Source: Devosia sp. (GTDB taxonomy: Bacteria; Pseudomonadota; Alphaproteobacteria; Rhizobiales; Devosiaceae). From it: DNA of 64,000 nt. Below are positions 7,246-16,155 of this stretch, one piece after another. The translations under genes were made by a program, and so were the position numbers. Numbering within the stretch: position 1 is the first letter of the stretch; every line of letters begins with the position of its first letter. The notes under the pieces were generated by a model. The model saw only the letters and a list, made by a program, of their open reading frames with translations, did no database searches and had not been told where the DNA came from. The stretch is taken from contig NZ_JAQGJM010000001.1 of assembly GCF_028290625.1 (NCBI RefSeq), forward strand, positions 268,360 to 332,359, written 5' to 3'.

Positions 7246-8226
7246 ATGAAAAAGACCGTAATCACCCTGGCCACGGGCGCACTGCTTGCGGGCCTGGCTT
7301 TCGCCGGCAGCGCTTTTGCGCAGGACTATCCGACCAAGCCGATCACCGTCGTGGTGCCATTCTCGGCCGGTGGCCCGACCGATACCGTGGCGCGCCTCGT
7401 CGCCGAGGTCATGAGCAAGGATCTGGGTCAGCAGGTTGTGGTGCAGAATGTGGGCGGTGCCGGCGGTACGCTGGGTGCCGGCCAAGTCGCGACCGCGCCG
7501 AACGATGGCTATACGCTGCTGCTGCACCATATCGGCATGTCGACCGCGCCAACGCTGTATCGCAGCCTGCCCTATGACCCAACCAAGGACTTTGCGCCGA
7601 TCGGGCTGATCACCTCGGTGCCGATGACGCTGGTGGCGCGCAAGGACTTTGAACCGACGACGCTGGCCGAGCTGATGGACTACATCAAGGCCAATGGCGA
7701 GAACGTCACCTATGCTCATGCGGGCATCGGTTCAGCAAGCCAGCTCTGTGGCATGCTGCTGATGGATGCGCTGGATACGCAGATGACCACCGTGCCCTAT
7801 CAGGGCGCCGGCCCGGCCATGACCGACATCATCGGCGGCCAGATCGACATGATCTGCGACCAGAGCACCAATACGACCAGCCAGATCAAGGCCGGTGAAG
7901 TCAAAGCCTATGGCGTGACCACGCCCGAGCGCCTGGCCAACCTGCCGGACCTGCCGACCACCAAGGAGGGCGGGCTCGATCTCGAGATCGGCGTCTGGCA
8001 CGGGCTGTATGCGCCGGCCGGCACCGATGCGGCGATCATCACCAAGCTCGAAACCGCGCTGCAGGCCGCTTTGGCCGATGAGACGGTGATCAGCCGCTTT
8101 GCCGAACTTGGCACCGTGCCGGTGACCGCCGATCAGGCCACCCCGGCGGCACTTGCGGAGACGCTGACCAGCCAGATCGCCCTGTGGAAAGGCGTGATCG
8201 AGAAGGCCGGAGTTTACGCCGACTAA
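7246..8226 (+). CDS. tctC: Tripartite tricarboxylate transporter substrate-binding protein
   Basis: 326 residues. An N-terminal signal peptide (MKKTVITLATGALLAG... ending AFA) is followed by YPTKPITVVVPFSAGG, the hallmark opening of the TctC/Bug family, and by GGAGGTLGAGQVA. Periplasmic binding protein that hands a carboxylate to the TctAB membrane complex. The start at 7246 is chosen because a strong GGGAGGA ribosome binding site lies 8 bases before it and the signal peptide begins there. First gene of tctCBA, driven by the sigma-54 promoter. Ligand specificity in this family varies widely (citrate, other acids, aromatics), so the substrate is open. Confidence 0.93.
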   Translation: MKKTVITLATGALLAGLAFAGSAFAQDYPTKPITVVVPFSAGGPTDTVARLVAEVMSKDLGQQVVVQNVGGAGGTLGAGQVATAPNDGYTLLLHHIGMSTAPTLYRSLPYDPTKDFAPIGLITSVPMTLVARKDFEPTTLAELMDYIKANGENVTYAHAGIGSASQLCGMLLMDALDTQMTTVPYQGAGPAMTDIIGGQIDMICDQSTNTTSQIKAGEVKAYGVTTPERLANLPDLPTTKEGGLDLEIGVWHGLYAPAGTDAAIITKLETALQAALADETVISRFAELGTVPVTADQATPAALAETLTSQIALWKGVIEKAGVYAD

Positions 8227-8239
8227 GTCGTCAGCGCCC

Positions 8240-8349
8240 CCTCGCCCCTCTGGGGAGAGGGTTGGGGTGAGGGGCTTTTCGCTTGCGCATTGCATGAGAA
8301 AGGCCCCTCACCCGGCGCTGCGCGCCGACCTCTCCCCAGAGGGGCGAGG
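8240..8349. repeat. Large intercistronic inverted repeat between tctC and tctB
   Basis: The left arm (8240-8275, CCTCGCCCCTCTGGGGAGAG onward to GAGGGGC) pairs with the right arm (8303-8349, reading back from GGGGCGAGG). The right arm carries an extra GGCGCTGCGCGCC-like mini-hairpin. In RNA this folds into a very stable stem. It resembles the dispersed intergenic palindromes common in Hyphomicrobiales. It probably stabilises the tctC message and reduces read-through so the binding protein exceeds the permeases. Confidence 0.8.
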
Positions 8350-8379
8350 TGAACAAGTACAACATCCGGGGAGGGATCG

Positions 8380-8844
8380 ATGGCGGTCTCGAATTTTTCG
8401 ACCAAGGACCTCGTGTCGGGCGGCATATTTGTCGTGGCGGGGGCTTATTTTGCGCTTGAAGCGCTGAATTATGAAGTGGGCACGCCGTTTCGCATGGGGC
8501 CGGGTTTCATGCCGCTGTTCCTGGGTTCAGTGCTGGCCGGGCTCGGACTTGCAGTCGCGGCGAGCGGCTGGAAGAAGCCGGATACGGAAGAACGGCTGAC
8601 GCCGTCGTGGCGCGGCATTGTGCTGATCATCGGCGTGGTGATCTTTTTTGGCGCAACCATTCGCGGACTTGGCTTCGTGCCGGTGGTGCTGGTTTCGAGC
8701 TTTGTCGCGGCGCTCTCGAGCCGGCTCAATTCGCCGCTGTTTTCCATCCTTCTCGCCATCACGCTGACCGTGATGTGCACCCTGATTTTTGTCGTCGGAC
8801 TGGGCATGAGCGTGCCGTGGTTCGGCCCTTGGCTCGGAATGTAG
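8380..8844 (+). CDS. tctB: Tripartite tricarboxylate transporter small membrane subunit
   Basis: 154 residues with four predicted hydrophobic helices and the family feature FRMGPGFMP near residue 40, matching the DUF1468/TctB family. It partners TctA in the inner membrane. It follows tctC after the long intercistronic hairpin and precedes tctA by 9 bases, with AGGAGCG before the next start. The size is normal for the family. Confidence 0.9.
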   Translation: MAVSNFSTKDLVSGGIFVVAGAYFALEALNYEVGTPFRMGPGFMPLFLGSVLAGLGLAVAASGWKKPDTEERLTPSWRGIVLIIGVVIFFGATIRGLGFVPVVLVSSFVAALSSRLNSPLFSILLAITLTVMCTLIFVVGLGMSVPWFGPWLGM

Positions 8845-8853
8845 GAGCGCAAA

Positions 8854-10359
8854 ATGGATATCATTGCTTCGCTAGGCCTGGGCTTTTCGGTCGCTCTCGA
8901 CCCCATGAACATTCTCTACTGCTTCATCGGCGTGCTGCTGGGCACGCTGGTGGGCGTGTTGCCCGGCATCGGGCCGACGGCGACCATCGCAATGCTATTG
9001 CCGATCACCTTTTCTCTGTCGCCCGCAGGGGCGCTGATTATGCTCGCCGGCATCTATTACGGCGCACAATATGGTGGCTCGACCACCGCGATCCTGATCA
9101 ACCTGCCGGGGGAAAGCTCCTCAGCGGTGACGGCGATCGACGGCTATCAGATGGCCAAGCAGGGCCGCGCCGGCCCGGCCCTGGCTACGGCGGCATTGGG
9201 GTCGTTCTTTGCCGGTACGGTCGGCACGCTGCTGCTGGCATTCTTTGCGCCTCCGCTGGCGCGAGCGGCGCTCAATTTCGGAGCGCCAGAGTATTTTGCG
9301 CTGATCGTTCTAGGGCTTTTGGTGTCCATTGCGCTGGCGCACGGGTCCATCCTCAAGGCGCTGGCAATGATCGTACTGGGCCTGCTGCTGGGCATGGTGG
9401 GGCAGGATATCTATACCGGCCAACCGCGCTTCACCTTCGGCATCCGCGAATTGTATTCGGGGCTCAACTTCGTTTCGGTGGCGGTGGGCATTTTCGGCGT
9501 GGCTGAAATTCTGCGCAATCTCGAGAACGAGAAGGGCCGCGACGTGATGGTGAAAGCCGTCAAAAACCTGTGGCTCACCAAGGATGACTTCAAGCGGATC
9601 GCGGCACCGGTGGTGCGGGGGACAGTGCTCGGCTCGGTGCTCGGCATCCTGCCGGGCGGTGGGCATATCCTGGCATCCTTCGCGTCCTACTCGGCCGAGA
9701 AACGGCTTTCCAAGCACCCCGAGGAATTCGGGCATGGTGCCATCGAAGGCGTGGCGGGGCCGGAATCGGCGAACAACGCCGCGGCGCAGACCTCGTTCAT
9801 TCCGCTGATGACGCTGGGTATTCCGGCCCATCCGGTGATGGCGTTGATGGTGGGAGCCTTCATCCTCCAGGGCATCACGCCCGGTCCGAACGTGATCAAC
9901 GACCAGCCGGCTTTGTTCTGGGGCATCATCGCCTCGATGTGGATCGGCAATGTGATGCTGGTGCTGCTGAACCTGCCGCTGATCGGGCTATGGGTGAAGA
10001 TGCTCTCCATCCCCTATCGGGCGCTGTTCCCGGCCATCGTGCTGTTTGCCTGCATCGGGTGTTACTCGATCAATCAGAACATTTACGACGTCTACGCGAT
10101 CGGCTTCTTCGGGGTGGTCGGCTATGTGCTGATGCGTTTCGGCTGCGAGCCGGCGCCGCTGCTGCTGGGCTTCGTGTTGGGGCCGCTGCTGGAGGAACAC
10201 TTGCGGCGCGCCATGATCATTTCGCGCGGTGATCCGACGGTGTTTATCACCCGGCCAATCTCGGCGACATTGCTGGGCCTGGCCGTGCTGGCGGTGGTGA
10301 TTGCGGTGCTGCCGAGCATTCGCAAGAAACGCAAGGAGGTGTTCGTAGAGGAGGATTGA
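8854..10359 (+). CDS. tctA: Tripartite tricarboxylate transporter large membrane subunit
   Basis: 501 residues, about 11-12 hydrophobic segments. It carries the TctA motifs GVLPGIGPTATIAMLLP near residue 37 and YYGAQYGGSTTAILINLPGE near residue 68, plus a second internal GILPGGGH repeat near residue 265. This is the Na+- or H+-driven channel subunit that takes substrate from TctC. Last gene of tctCBA, convergent with panC. Full-length with no defects seen. Confidence 0.94.
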   Translation: MDIIASLGLGFSVALDPMNILYCFIGVLLGTLVGVLPGIGPTATIAMLLPITFSLSPAGALIMLAGIYYGAQYGGSTTAILINLPGESSSAVTAIDGYQMAKQGRAGPALATAALGSFFAGTVGTLLLAFFAPPLARAALNFGAPEYFALIVLGLLVSIALAHGSILKALAMIVLGLLLGMVGQDIYTGQPRFTFGIRELYSGLNFVSVAVGIFGVAEILRNLENEKGRDVMVKAVKNLWLTKDDFKRIAAPVVRGTVLGSVLGILPGGGHILASFASYSAEKRLSKHPEEFGHGAIEGVAGPESANNAAAQTSFIPLMTLGIPAHPVMALMVGAFILQGITPGPNVINDQPALFWGIIASMWIGNVMLVLLNLPLIGLWVKMLSIPYRALFPAIVLFACIGCYSINQNIYDVYAIGFFGVVGYVLMRFGCEPAPLLLGFVLGPLLEEHLRRAMIISRGDPTVFITRPISATLLGLAVLAVVIAVLPSIRKKRKEVFVEED

Positions 10360-10406
10360 TCTCCGACCTCGCCTGTCCCTCAATGCGTCCTGCGCGCCGC
10401 AGGTGC

Positions 10407-10420
10407 GGCGGGATCCCGCC
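10407..10420. terminator. GC palindrome between convergent tctA and panC
   Basis: GGCGGGATCCCGCC is a perfect 14-base palindrome lying between two converging operons, with further GC-rich complementarity around it. There is no T-tract and no loop, so a role as bidirectional terminator is only suggested by position. Confidence 0.3.
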
Positions 10421-10435
10421 TAGCCTGCCGCGGCC

Positions 10436-11287
10436 TCAGAATGGCGCGAGGACGATGTTGTCGATGAGCCTGGTCGATCCGAGATAGGCCGCCACAGCAA
10501 GGAGAGCGCCGCCTGTCGGAACCGTGTCGATAGAAGTCAGAGTCTGCGGATCGCGAACATCCCAGTACTGCAAGGTGAAGCGGGGGTCCTGGCCCAGCAC
10601 CTTTCGTCCGATCGCCGCAAGGGCACTGGCGTCGCGCTGGCCTGCCTCGAATGCCGCTTTTGCGGCCTGCAGGCTGGCATGGATCAGTGGCGCCGCCGCC
10701 CGGTCCTCGGGACTGAGATAGACGTTACGCGAACTCAGCGCCAATCCGTCCGGCTCGCGGACAATCGCGCCACGCACGATCTCGACCGGCACGGCGAGGT
10801 CGCGCACCATCCGCTCGATCACGGCGCATTGCTGTGCGTCCTTCTGCCCGAACACTGCGAGATCGGGCTGCACGATGTTGAACAGCTTGAGCACGACCGT
10901 GGTTACCCCCCGGAAATGCCCCGGCCGTACCGCGCCGCACATTGGCGCGGATACGCTCTCCTCGACCACGAAGGTCGAGGCTCCGTCAGGATAGAGGTTG
11001 GCCACTCCCGGCAAAAACACTGCGTCGATACCGGCGGCCTCGAGCAATGCGAGGTCCTTCTCGATGGGCCGCGGATATTTCGCCAAATCCTCATTGGGCC
11101 CGAACTGCAGCGGATTGACGAAAATGCTGGCAATCGTCACCGAGGCGCGGCGCTTAGCCAGTTCCATCAGGCTGATATGGCCGGCGTGCAGCGCGCCCAT
11201 GGTCGGCACGAAGCCGAGAGTCTGCCCTGCCGGCAAGGCTCGACGCCAGGCCCGCACTTCGGCAATCGTCCGCAAGATGACAGTCAT
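10436..11287 (-). CDS. panC: Pantothenate synthetase
   Basis: 283 residues from the ATG at 11287. Condenses pantoate and beta-alanine with ATP to make pantothenate. Family motifs are present: VPTMGALHAGH (ATP-binding HIGH-like), SIFVNPLQFGPNEDL, VFGQKDAQQCAVIERM and LALSSRNVYLS (KMSKS equivalent). The start codon overlaps the coaBC stop as ATGA, so it is translationally coupled and last in a four-gene panB / coaX-remnant / coaBC / panC operon. Normal length for the family. Confidence 0.96.
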   Translation of the reverse strand: MTVILRTIAEVRAWRRALPAGQTLGFVPTMGALHAGHISLMELAKRRASVTIASIFVNPLQFGPNEDLAKYPRPIEKDLALLEAAGIDAVFLPGVANLYPDGASTFVVEESVSAPMCGAVRPGHFRGVTTVVLKLFNIVQPDLAVFGQKDAQQCAVIERMVRDLAVPVEIVRGAIVREPDGLALSSRNVYLSPEDRAAAPLIHASLQAAKAAFEAGQRDASALAAIGRKVLGQDPRFTLQYWDVRDPQTLTSIDTVPTGGALLAVAAYLGSTRLIDNIVLAPF

Positions 11288-12495
11288 ACGATCAAGTCCC
11301 ACAAGCGCCGGGCCAACTCGGTTTTGCTCATCACCGGCAGGCTGATCGCATCGCCGACGCGACGCAGCAAAGTGCCGGCATTGGTGGGGACCGAGAAGCC
11401 CGTTTCACTGGTCTCGCCGAGCCGGGCCACCGGGTTGGCGAAAAGAAAATCCAGCCCTTTGCTTTCGAGCTTGGCGCGGCCGTTGGCCTCGACATTGTCG
11501 GTTTCCGCGGCAAAACCCAGAAACCATTGGCCCGTGGCCGCCGTACGCAGCGACCCCAGCACGTCGACCGACGGAATCATATCCAGCACCGTGGCTTCTG
11601 CTGCCCGCTTGAGCTTGCCCGCTGCCGAGTTCGCCACCCGATAATCCAGCACGGCGGCTGTCGCGATCACGCCGTCTACCTCCGGCAGGAAATTCAGTGC
11701 CGCCGCTGCCATCTCTTCGGCTGTCCGCACCTCGACCAGGGTCAGCCGGTCGGCGCTGCCTTTGGGTGCAGACGGCCGTACCACGCCCTTGTCCACGCCA
11801 AGCACATAGCGCACCTCGGCGCCCCGCCGCAGCGCTTCCTCAGCCATCGCGGCACCCATGCGGCCGGTCGAATGGTTGGTGATATAGCGCACCGCGTCGA
11901 TCGGGCTCGTCGTCGGCCCCGCCGTGATCAGCACCTTGATCTCGGCCAGATCCTGCTTCGGCATGACCAGTGCCGCCTCAATCGCCTCGATAATGATCGG
12001 CACCGGCGCCAGCTTGCCAACGCCCACCTCGCCGCAGGCCAGCGTGCCCGCTGCCGGGGCGATCATAGCGGCGCCGCGTCCCAGCAGCGTTTCCAGATTC
12101 AGTTGCGTGGCCTTGTGCTCCCACATCACCGTGTTCATGGCCGGTGCGATCAGCATGGGGGCGGTCGTCGCCAGCGCCACAGTGGTCAACAGGTCGTCGG
12201 CCAGTCCGAGTGCCAGCTTGGCCAACACATTGGCCGTTGCCGGCGCCACCACGAAAACATCGGCCCAACGCGCCAGGTCGATATGTTCGGTTCCCGACAC
12301 GCCGGGCCCGAACAGGGCTGATTTGACCGGTCGGCCGCTCAGCGTTTCCAGCACCAGCGGGGTCACGAACTGTGCCGCGCTTTCGGTCAGGATGCACTGC
12401 ACCTGATGGCCGCGCTTGCCCAGTTCGGAGACCACGTCGGCCATCTTGTAGGCCGAGATACTGCCGGTGATGGCGATGAGGATGTTGCTAGCCAT
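11284..12495 (-). CDS. coaBC: Bifunctional phosphopantothenoylcysteine decarboxylase / phosphopantothenate-cysteine ligase
   Basis: 403 residues. The N-terminal CoaC flavoprotein half has ITGSISAYK, the active-site H of TEHIDLARW, PAMNTVMW and a Cys in AGTLACGEVG. The C-terminal CoaB ligase half starts near 190 with VLITAGPTTSPIDAVRYITNHSTG. It converts 4'-phosphopantothenate through the cysteine adduct to 4'-phosphopantetheine in CoA synthesis. The start overlaps the upstream short coaX-like reading frame by 8 bases and the stop overlaps panC. Complete. Confidence 0.96.
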   Translation of the reverse strand: MASNILIAITGSISAYKMADVVSELGKRGHQVQCILTESAAQFVTPLVLETLSGRPVKSALFGPGVSGTEHIDLARWADVFVVAPATANVLAKLALGLADDLLTTVALATTAPMLIAPAMNTVMWEHKATQLNLETLLGRGAAMIAPAAGTLACGEVGVGKLAPVPIIIEAIEAALVMPKQDLAEIKVLITAGPTTSPIDAVRYITNHSTGRMGAAMAEEALRRGAEVRYVLGVDKGVVRPSAPKGSADRLTLVEVRTAEEMAAAALNFLPEVDGVIATAAVLDYRVANSAAGKLKRAAEATVLDMIPSVDVLGSLRTAATGQWFLGFAAETDNVEANGRAKLESKGLDFLFANPVARLGETSETGFSVPTNAGTLLRRVGDAISLPVMSKTELARRLWDLIV

Positions 12496-12670
12496 TCAAC
12501 TGCCCATAGCGGAAGAGGCCCAGAAGCGTCACGTCCGGTTCCATGCGAAAACGGTCGGAGAGTGGGTCGGTGCGAAACCGGGCTTCGGCGATCCTCGGTC
12601 CACCACCCTGGAACAGCCCGGCGACGGTGTGGGTATTGCCGACATTAAGCAGCAGCCAGTGTTCAACCAA
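12488..12670 (-). pseudogene. 60-codon remnant resembling the N-terminus of type III pantothenate kinase (CoaX)
   Basis: The frame reads MVEHWLLLNVGNTHTVAGLF and continues with RFRTDPLSDRF, matching the first third of the CoaX N-terminal actin-like lobe. Full CoaX has about 255 residues; this stops after 60, and the last ~18 residues no longer look like CoaX. The key Asp of the DVGNT phosphate/Mg motif is Asn here. The frame overlaps panB upstream and coaBC downstream by 8 bases each, so it is still translated and may now serve mainly to couple panB and coaBC. A decayed coaX is the likeliest reading; a functional short peptide cannot be excluded. Confidence 0.65.
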
Positions 12671-13481
12671 CGGCCGGCTCCTTCGCCTTTGCGGCGGGGT
12701 GCGCCTTCACTTCGGCGACATACTCGCCGACGGCCTTGCGGATGATCCCCGCAACGTCCGCCTTGGGCTTGGTGAACCCGGGCGCCGGCCGCACATTGAG
12801 CCCGATCAGATCGTTGATCACCAGAACTTGCCCGGCACAATCTGGCCCCGATCCGATACCTATAGTGGGGATGTCCAGCAGCTGCGTTATTTCCGCCGCG
12901 ACTTCAGGAACGATGAATTCCAGAACGATGGCAAAGGCCCCCGCGTCTTGCAGTTCGCGTGCTGCCGCAATCAATTCCTGGGCCGCCGGCACGTCCTTGC
13001 CATGACGGTAATAGCCGCCCAGCTGATGCACCGACTGTGGGGTAAGTCCAATATGACCCATTACCGGGATGCCCTGTGCCACCAATCGCGCCACCATCGG
13101 CGCTGCGGCGCCACCGCCCTCGATCTTGACGGCCTGGCAGCCTGTTTGCTGCAGCACGGCGATGGCACTGCTCAAGGCCGTTTCCGGATCTTTTGCCGTG
13201 CCAAATGGCAGATCGCACACCACCATTGCCCGCGTCGTCCCGCGATAGACCGCACTGGTATGGCGGATCATGTCGTCCAGCGTCACCGGGAGCGTCGTCT
13301 CATGCCCCAGCACGACATTGCCCAGGCTATCCCCGACGAGGACAATCTCGACGCCTGCCTGATCGAGCAGCCCGGCCATCACGTGGTCATAGGCCGTCAG
13401 CATGGCGATCTTCTCGCCGCTTCGGGCAAGTGCCCGGATATCGCGGGTGGTCAGGCGTTTGATCTCGGCTCGTACGGACAT
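12663..13481 (-). CDS. panB: 3-methyl-2-oxobutanoate hydroxymethyltransferase
   Basis: 272 residues from the ATG at 13481 (MSVRAEIKRLTTRDI). Transfers a hydroxymethyl group from methylene-tetrahydrofolate to 2-oxoisovalerate, giving ketopantoate. Family motifs: MLTAYDHVMAGLLD, LVGDSLGNVVLGHETTLPV (Mg-binding Asp), VKIEGG, PVMGHIGLTPQSVH and LEFIVPE with the catalytic Glu. First gene of the pantothenate/CoA operon. An AAGGCAGG-type ribosome binding site precedes this ATG; the upstream in-frame ATG at 13556 has no homology after it. Confidence 0.95.
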   Translation of the reverse strand: MSVRAEIKRLTTRDIRALARSGEKIAMLTAYDHVMAGLLDQAGVEIVLVGDSLGNVVLGHETTLPVTLDDMIRHTSAVYRGTTRAMVVCDLPFGTAKDPETALSSAIAVLQQTGCQAVKIEGGGAAAPMVARLVAQGIPVMGHIGLTPQSVHQLGGYYRHGKDVPAAQELIAAARELQDAGAFAIVLEFIVPEVAAEITQLLDIPTIGIGSGPDCAGQVLVINDLIGLNVRPAPGFTKPKADVAGIIRKAVGEYVAEVKAHPAAKAKEPAVG

Positions 13482-13851
13482 TGGCCTGCCTTGGTGTCGG
13501 GGCGGACTTATCAGGTCGTCACGCCACCTCCATAGAGCGTCGCCCCAATTTCGCAAGTGTCCAATAGTGCAATGGCTCAGCCGGATGACAGGTGGTCCAG
13601 TGAGGTGATCTATGCAGAGAATCCGGGTTTCTCCGCCAATATTGCAGTGTAACGCGTTGAAATGGCGTTTTCACGGATAGATTGGCCACCTCTCAAAATT
13701 CGGTCTCCAATTCGATCCCATCAGAACGATGACAAATAAGCCTCGGCGTCTCTCTCTTCCGGACGCGCCACCTTGCCAAATGATCATGCTGTACGCTTGC
13801 ATATGAGGGCTTGCCGCTCCATGTGCGGGGACCGTTATCTCCGGACAGCCC
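13482..13851. other. Intergenic region between panB and the lipid kinase gene (370 bases)
   Basis: Divergent promoter region. On the minus strand a weak pair TTGCGA / TATGGA with a 16-base spacer precedes panB. No convincing coding frame, RNA gene or strong palindrome is visible. Confidence 0.4.
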
Positions 13852-14736
13852 ATGCCACCCTCCTCTCGCCGCCGCGCTGTTATGCTGATCAATCCCAATT
13901 CTCGGCGTGGCACCGACACGCTCGACGCGGTGATCGCGCGGCTTGAGCGGGGCGGCATCGACGTCTCGGTCGAGCGCTTCCAGACCCCGGCCGAGGTGTC
14001 CATCGATATCGAGCGGCGGCAGGCCGAGGTCGATCTCGTGATCGTCTGCGGCGGCGACGGAACGATCAATTCCGCGGCCAAGGGCATTACTGCGAGCGGT
14101 CTCCCCATGGGGATCATGCCCATGGGCACAGCCAACGATCTGGCGCGCACCTTGGCAATTCCGGACGATCTGGATGCCGCCGCCGATATCATCCTGGCGG
14201 GCCACACCCGGCGTATCGACCTGGGCGAGGTCAATGGCCACCCCTTCTTCAATGTTGCCAGCATAGGGCTCAGCGCTGACCTTGCCACCTCCTTGTCGCG
14301 CGAAGCAAAACGGCGCTGGGGCAAGCTTGGCTATGCGCTTGCTGCAGTGAAGGTGCTGCTCAAGGCGCGCCCGTTCAGGGCCACCATCATCAATCGCTCG
14401 GGCGAAGTCTCAGTCAAATCGCTACAAATCGCGGTCGGCAATGGCCGGCACTATGGCGGTGGGACGGTGGTGGAGGCCAACGCAGCGATTGATGACGGCC
14501 ATCTCGATCTCTACAGCCTCGAACAGGACAATGTGTTTCGCCTGCTACTTCTGCTTGGGGCCTTCAGGAAGGGCACCCACGGCGCATGGGGAGAGGTTCG
14601 CACGGACAAATGTGTGGAGTTCGACATTCGCACGACCCGGCCGATGCCGATCAATACCGACGGGGACCTCGTTACCCATACACCCGCTCACTTCCTCATC
14701 CGCCCGTCGGCGGTATTGGTTTTTGCAAGGCGCTAG
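13852..14736 (+). CDS. Diacylglycerol-kinase-family lipid kinase (YegS-like)
   Basis: 294 residues with the catalytic-domain opening VMLINPNSRRG, the nucleotide-binding GGDGTINSAAKG near residue 68 and PMGTANDLARTL near residue 90, all diagnostic of the DAGK catalytic family. Likely phosphorylates a membrane lipid or sphingoid-type substrate with ATP. YegS and BmrU are relatives; the exact lipid cannot be told. A single-gene unit between the pan operon and an MFS gene on the same strand, with a 136-base gap after it. Confidence 0.9.
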   Translation: MPPSSRRRAVMLINPNSRRGTDTLDAVIARLERGGIDVSVERFQTPAEVSIDIERRQAEVDLVIVCGGDGTINSAAKGITASGLPMGIMPMGTANDLARTLAIPDDLDAAADIILAGHTRRIDLGEVNGHPFFNVASIGLSADLATSLSREAKRRWGKLGYALAAVKVLLKARPFRATIINRSGEVSVKSLQIAVGNGRHYGGGTVVEANAAIDDGHLDLYSLEQDNVFRLLLLLGAFRKGTHGAWGEVRTDKCVEFDIRTTRPMPINTDGDLVTHTPAHFLIRPSAVLVFARR

Positions 14737-14872
14737 CGTCTATGACCGTTCAGCAGTTCGCGAATGCGATCAGGGCTTTCCCCGGTCAGCATTCTGCGTG
14801 ACCCATGTTCGTGCGCATTCTTGCTTGCTTGTGCGTATTCTGCAATAGCACATGCGGCGAGGAGAGAACAGC

Positions 14873-16021
14873 ATGACTGCCATAACCGCGACCGCAGGCA
14901 ATGAGCGCATTTCTACGCGGCTCATCTTCTCGCTCGGCGGCATCGTGCTGGGGGCGTGGGCTCCGCTCGTCCCGTTGGCCAAGATCAGGCTTGGTCTGGG
15001 GGATGGTGCTCTCGGGCTGGTGCTCCTGAGCATGGGCGTCGGGTCCATCCTCGCCATGCCAATGACGGCCTTCCTGACGTCCCGTTTCGGCTGCCGGCAG
15101 GTGATCACCGTATCCGCTGCCGGTTTATGCTTGTTCCTCCCGCTTTTGGCGACGGTAGGCTCGGTGTGGCTCATGGCTGCAACGCTGGTGGGGTTCGGCA
15201 TCGTGATGGGCTGCACCTCGGTGGCGATGAACTTGCAGGCCGTGCTGGTGGAGCGCAAGGAAGGCAGAGCGCTGATGTCCGGCTTTCACGCGATGTTCAG
15301 CCTGGGCGGAATCGTGGGATCGGGCGCAATGGCTTTGCTGCTGGCAGGCGGCACGACGCCAATTATCGCTGCCGTGATTGTATCCGTGGTCATGGCCACC
15401 CTGCTCGTCACCGCCCGGCCGGGACTGCTGCCTTACAGCGATGACGGCGGCGCCAAGCCTCCCGCCTTCGTCATTCCGCAGGGCGTCGTTCTTGCCATCG
15501 GGTGCCTCAGCTTGCTCGCCATGCTGGCGGAAGGTGCGGTCCTCGATTGGGGCGCGCTGTTCATGATCGAAGCCCACGCCGCAGACGTGGGACTTGCGGG
15601 TTTTGCCTATACGGCCTTCGCCATCACCATGACGCTCGGTCGCCTGCTCGGAGACAGGTTCCGAACCGCATTGGGCGACCTGACGATGCTTGTCCTGAGC
15701 GCATTGCTTGCCACGACGGGGTTCCTTGTAAGCCTGCTGCTGCCATCGGCCATTGCGGCCTTGCTGGGCTTCATGCTGGTGGGCGCCGGCATCTCGAACA
15801 TTGCCCCGATCCTTTTCACGCTCACCGGGCGGACCAAGCGCATGCCGGCCAATCTGGCCGTCGCTTCTGTGTTGACCGTGGGCTATGTGGGCATCATCGC
15901 CGGACCCGCCGCAATCGGTCTTATCGCTCATGCCACCAGCCTGCAGACGGCCTTTTGCCTGCTCTGCGCCGCCATGGTGATCATCGCTATTGCTTCACGC
16001 TCCATTTTTCACCGCGTCTAG
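14873..16021 (+). CDS. MFS transporter (YbjJ / fucose-permease-like)
   Basis: 382 residues with 12 predicted transmembrane segments. N-terminal features GGIVLGAWAPLVPLAK and GLGDGALGLVLL resemble the YbjJ branch of MFS. It contains the loop motif MTAFLTSRFGCRQ after TM2 and GFHAMFSLGGIVG at TM5, typical of this branch. The start at 14873 has GGAGAG 6-10 bases upstream; an earlier ATG at 14852 lacks one. Substrate not predictable; probably efflux of a small sugar-like or metabolic compound. Confidence 0.85.
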   Translation: MTAITATAGNERISTRLIFSLGGIVLGAWAPLVPLAKIRLGLGDGALGLVLLSMGVGSILAMPMTAFLTSRFGCRQVITVSAAGLCLFLPLLATVGSVWLMAATLVGFGIVMGCTSVAMNLQAVLVERKEGRALMSGFHAMFSLGGIVGSGAMALLLAGGTTPIIAAVIVSVVMATLLVTARPGLLPYSDDGGAKPPAFVIPQGVVLAIGCLSLLAMLAEGAVLDWGALFMIEAHAADVGLAGFAYTAFAITMTLGRLLGDRFRTALGDLTMLVLSALLATTGFLVSLLLPSAIAALLGFMLVGAGISNIAPILFTLTGRTKRMPANLAVASVLTVGYVGIIAGPAAIGLIAHATSLQTAFCLLCAAMVIIAIASRSIFHRV

Positions 16022-16155
16022 GCGCCATATCAGCTCAATTTCAAGCGAACCCAATATGTCTGCATCCAGCATAAGCCTGAACGATCATCCCGCCGCCGGG
16101 CGCCGGGAGCAATGGGCGACCCGCGCCGCGCTGACCATTCGGGGGAGATGCTGAT

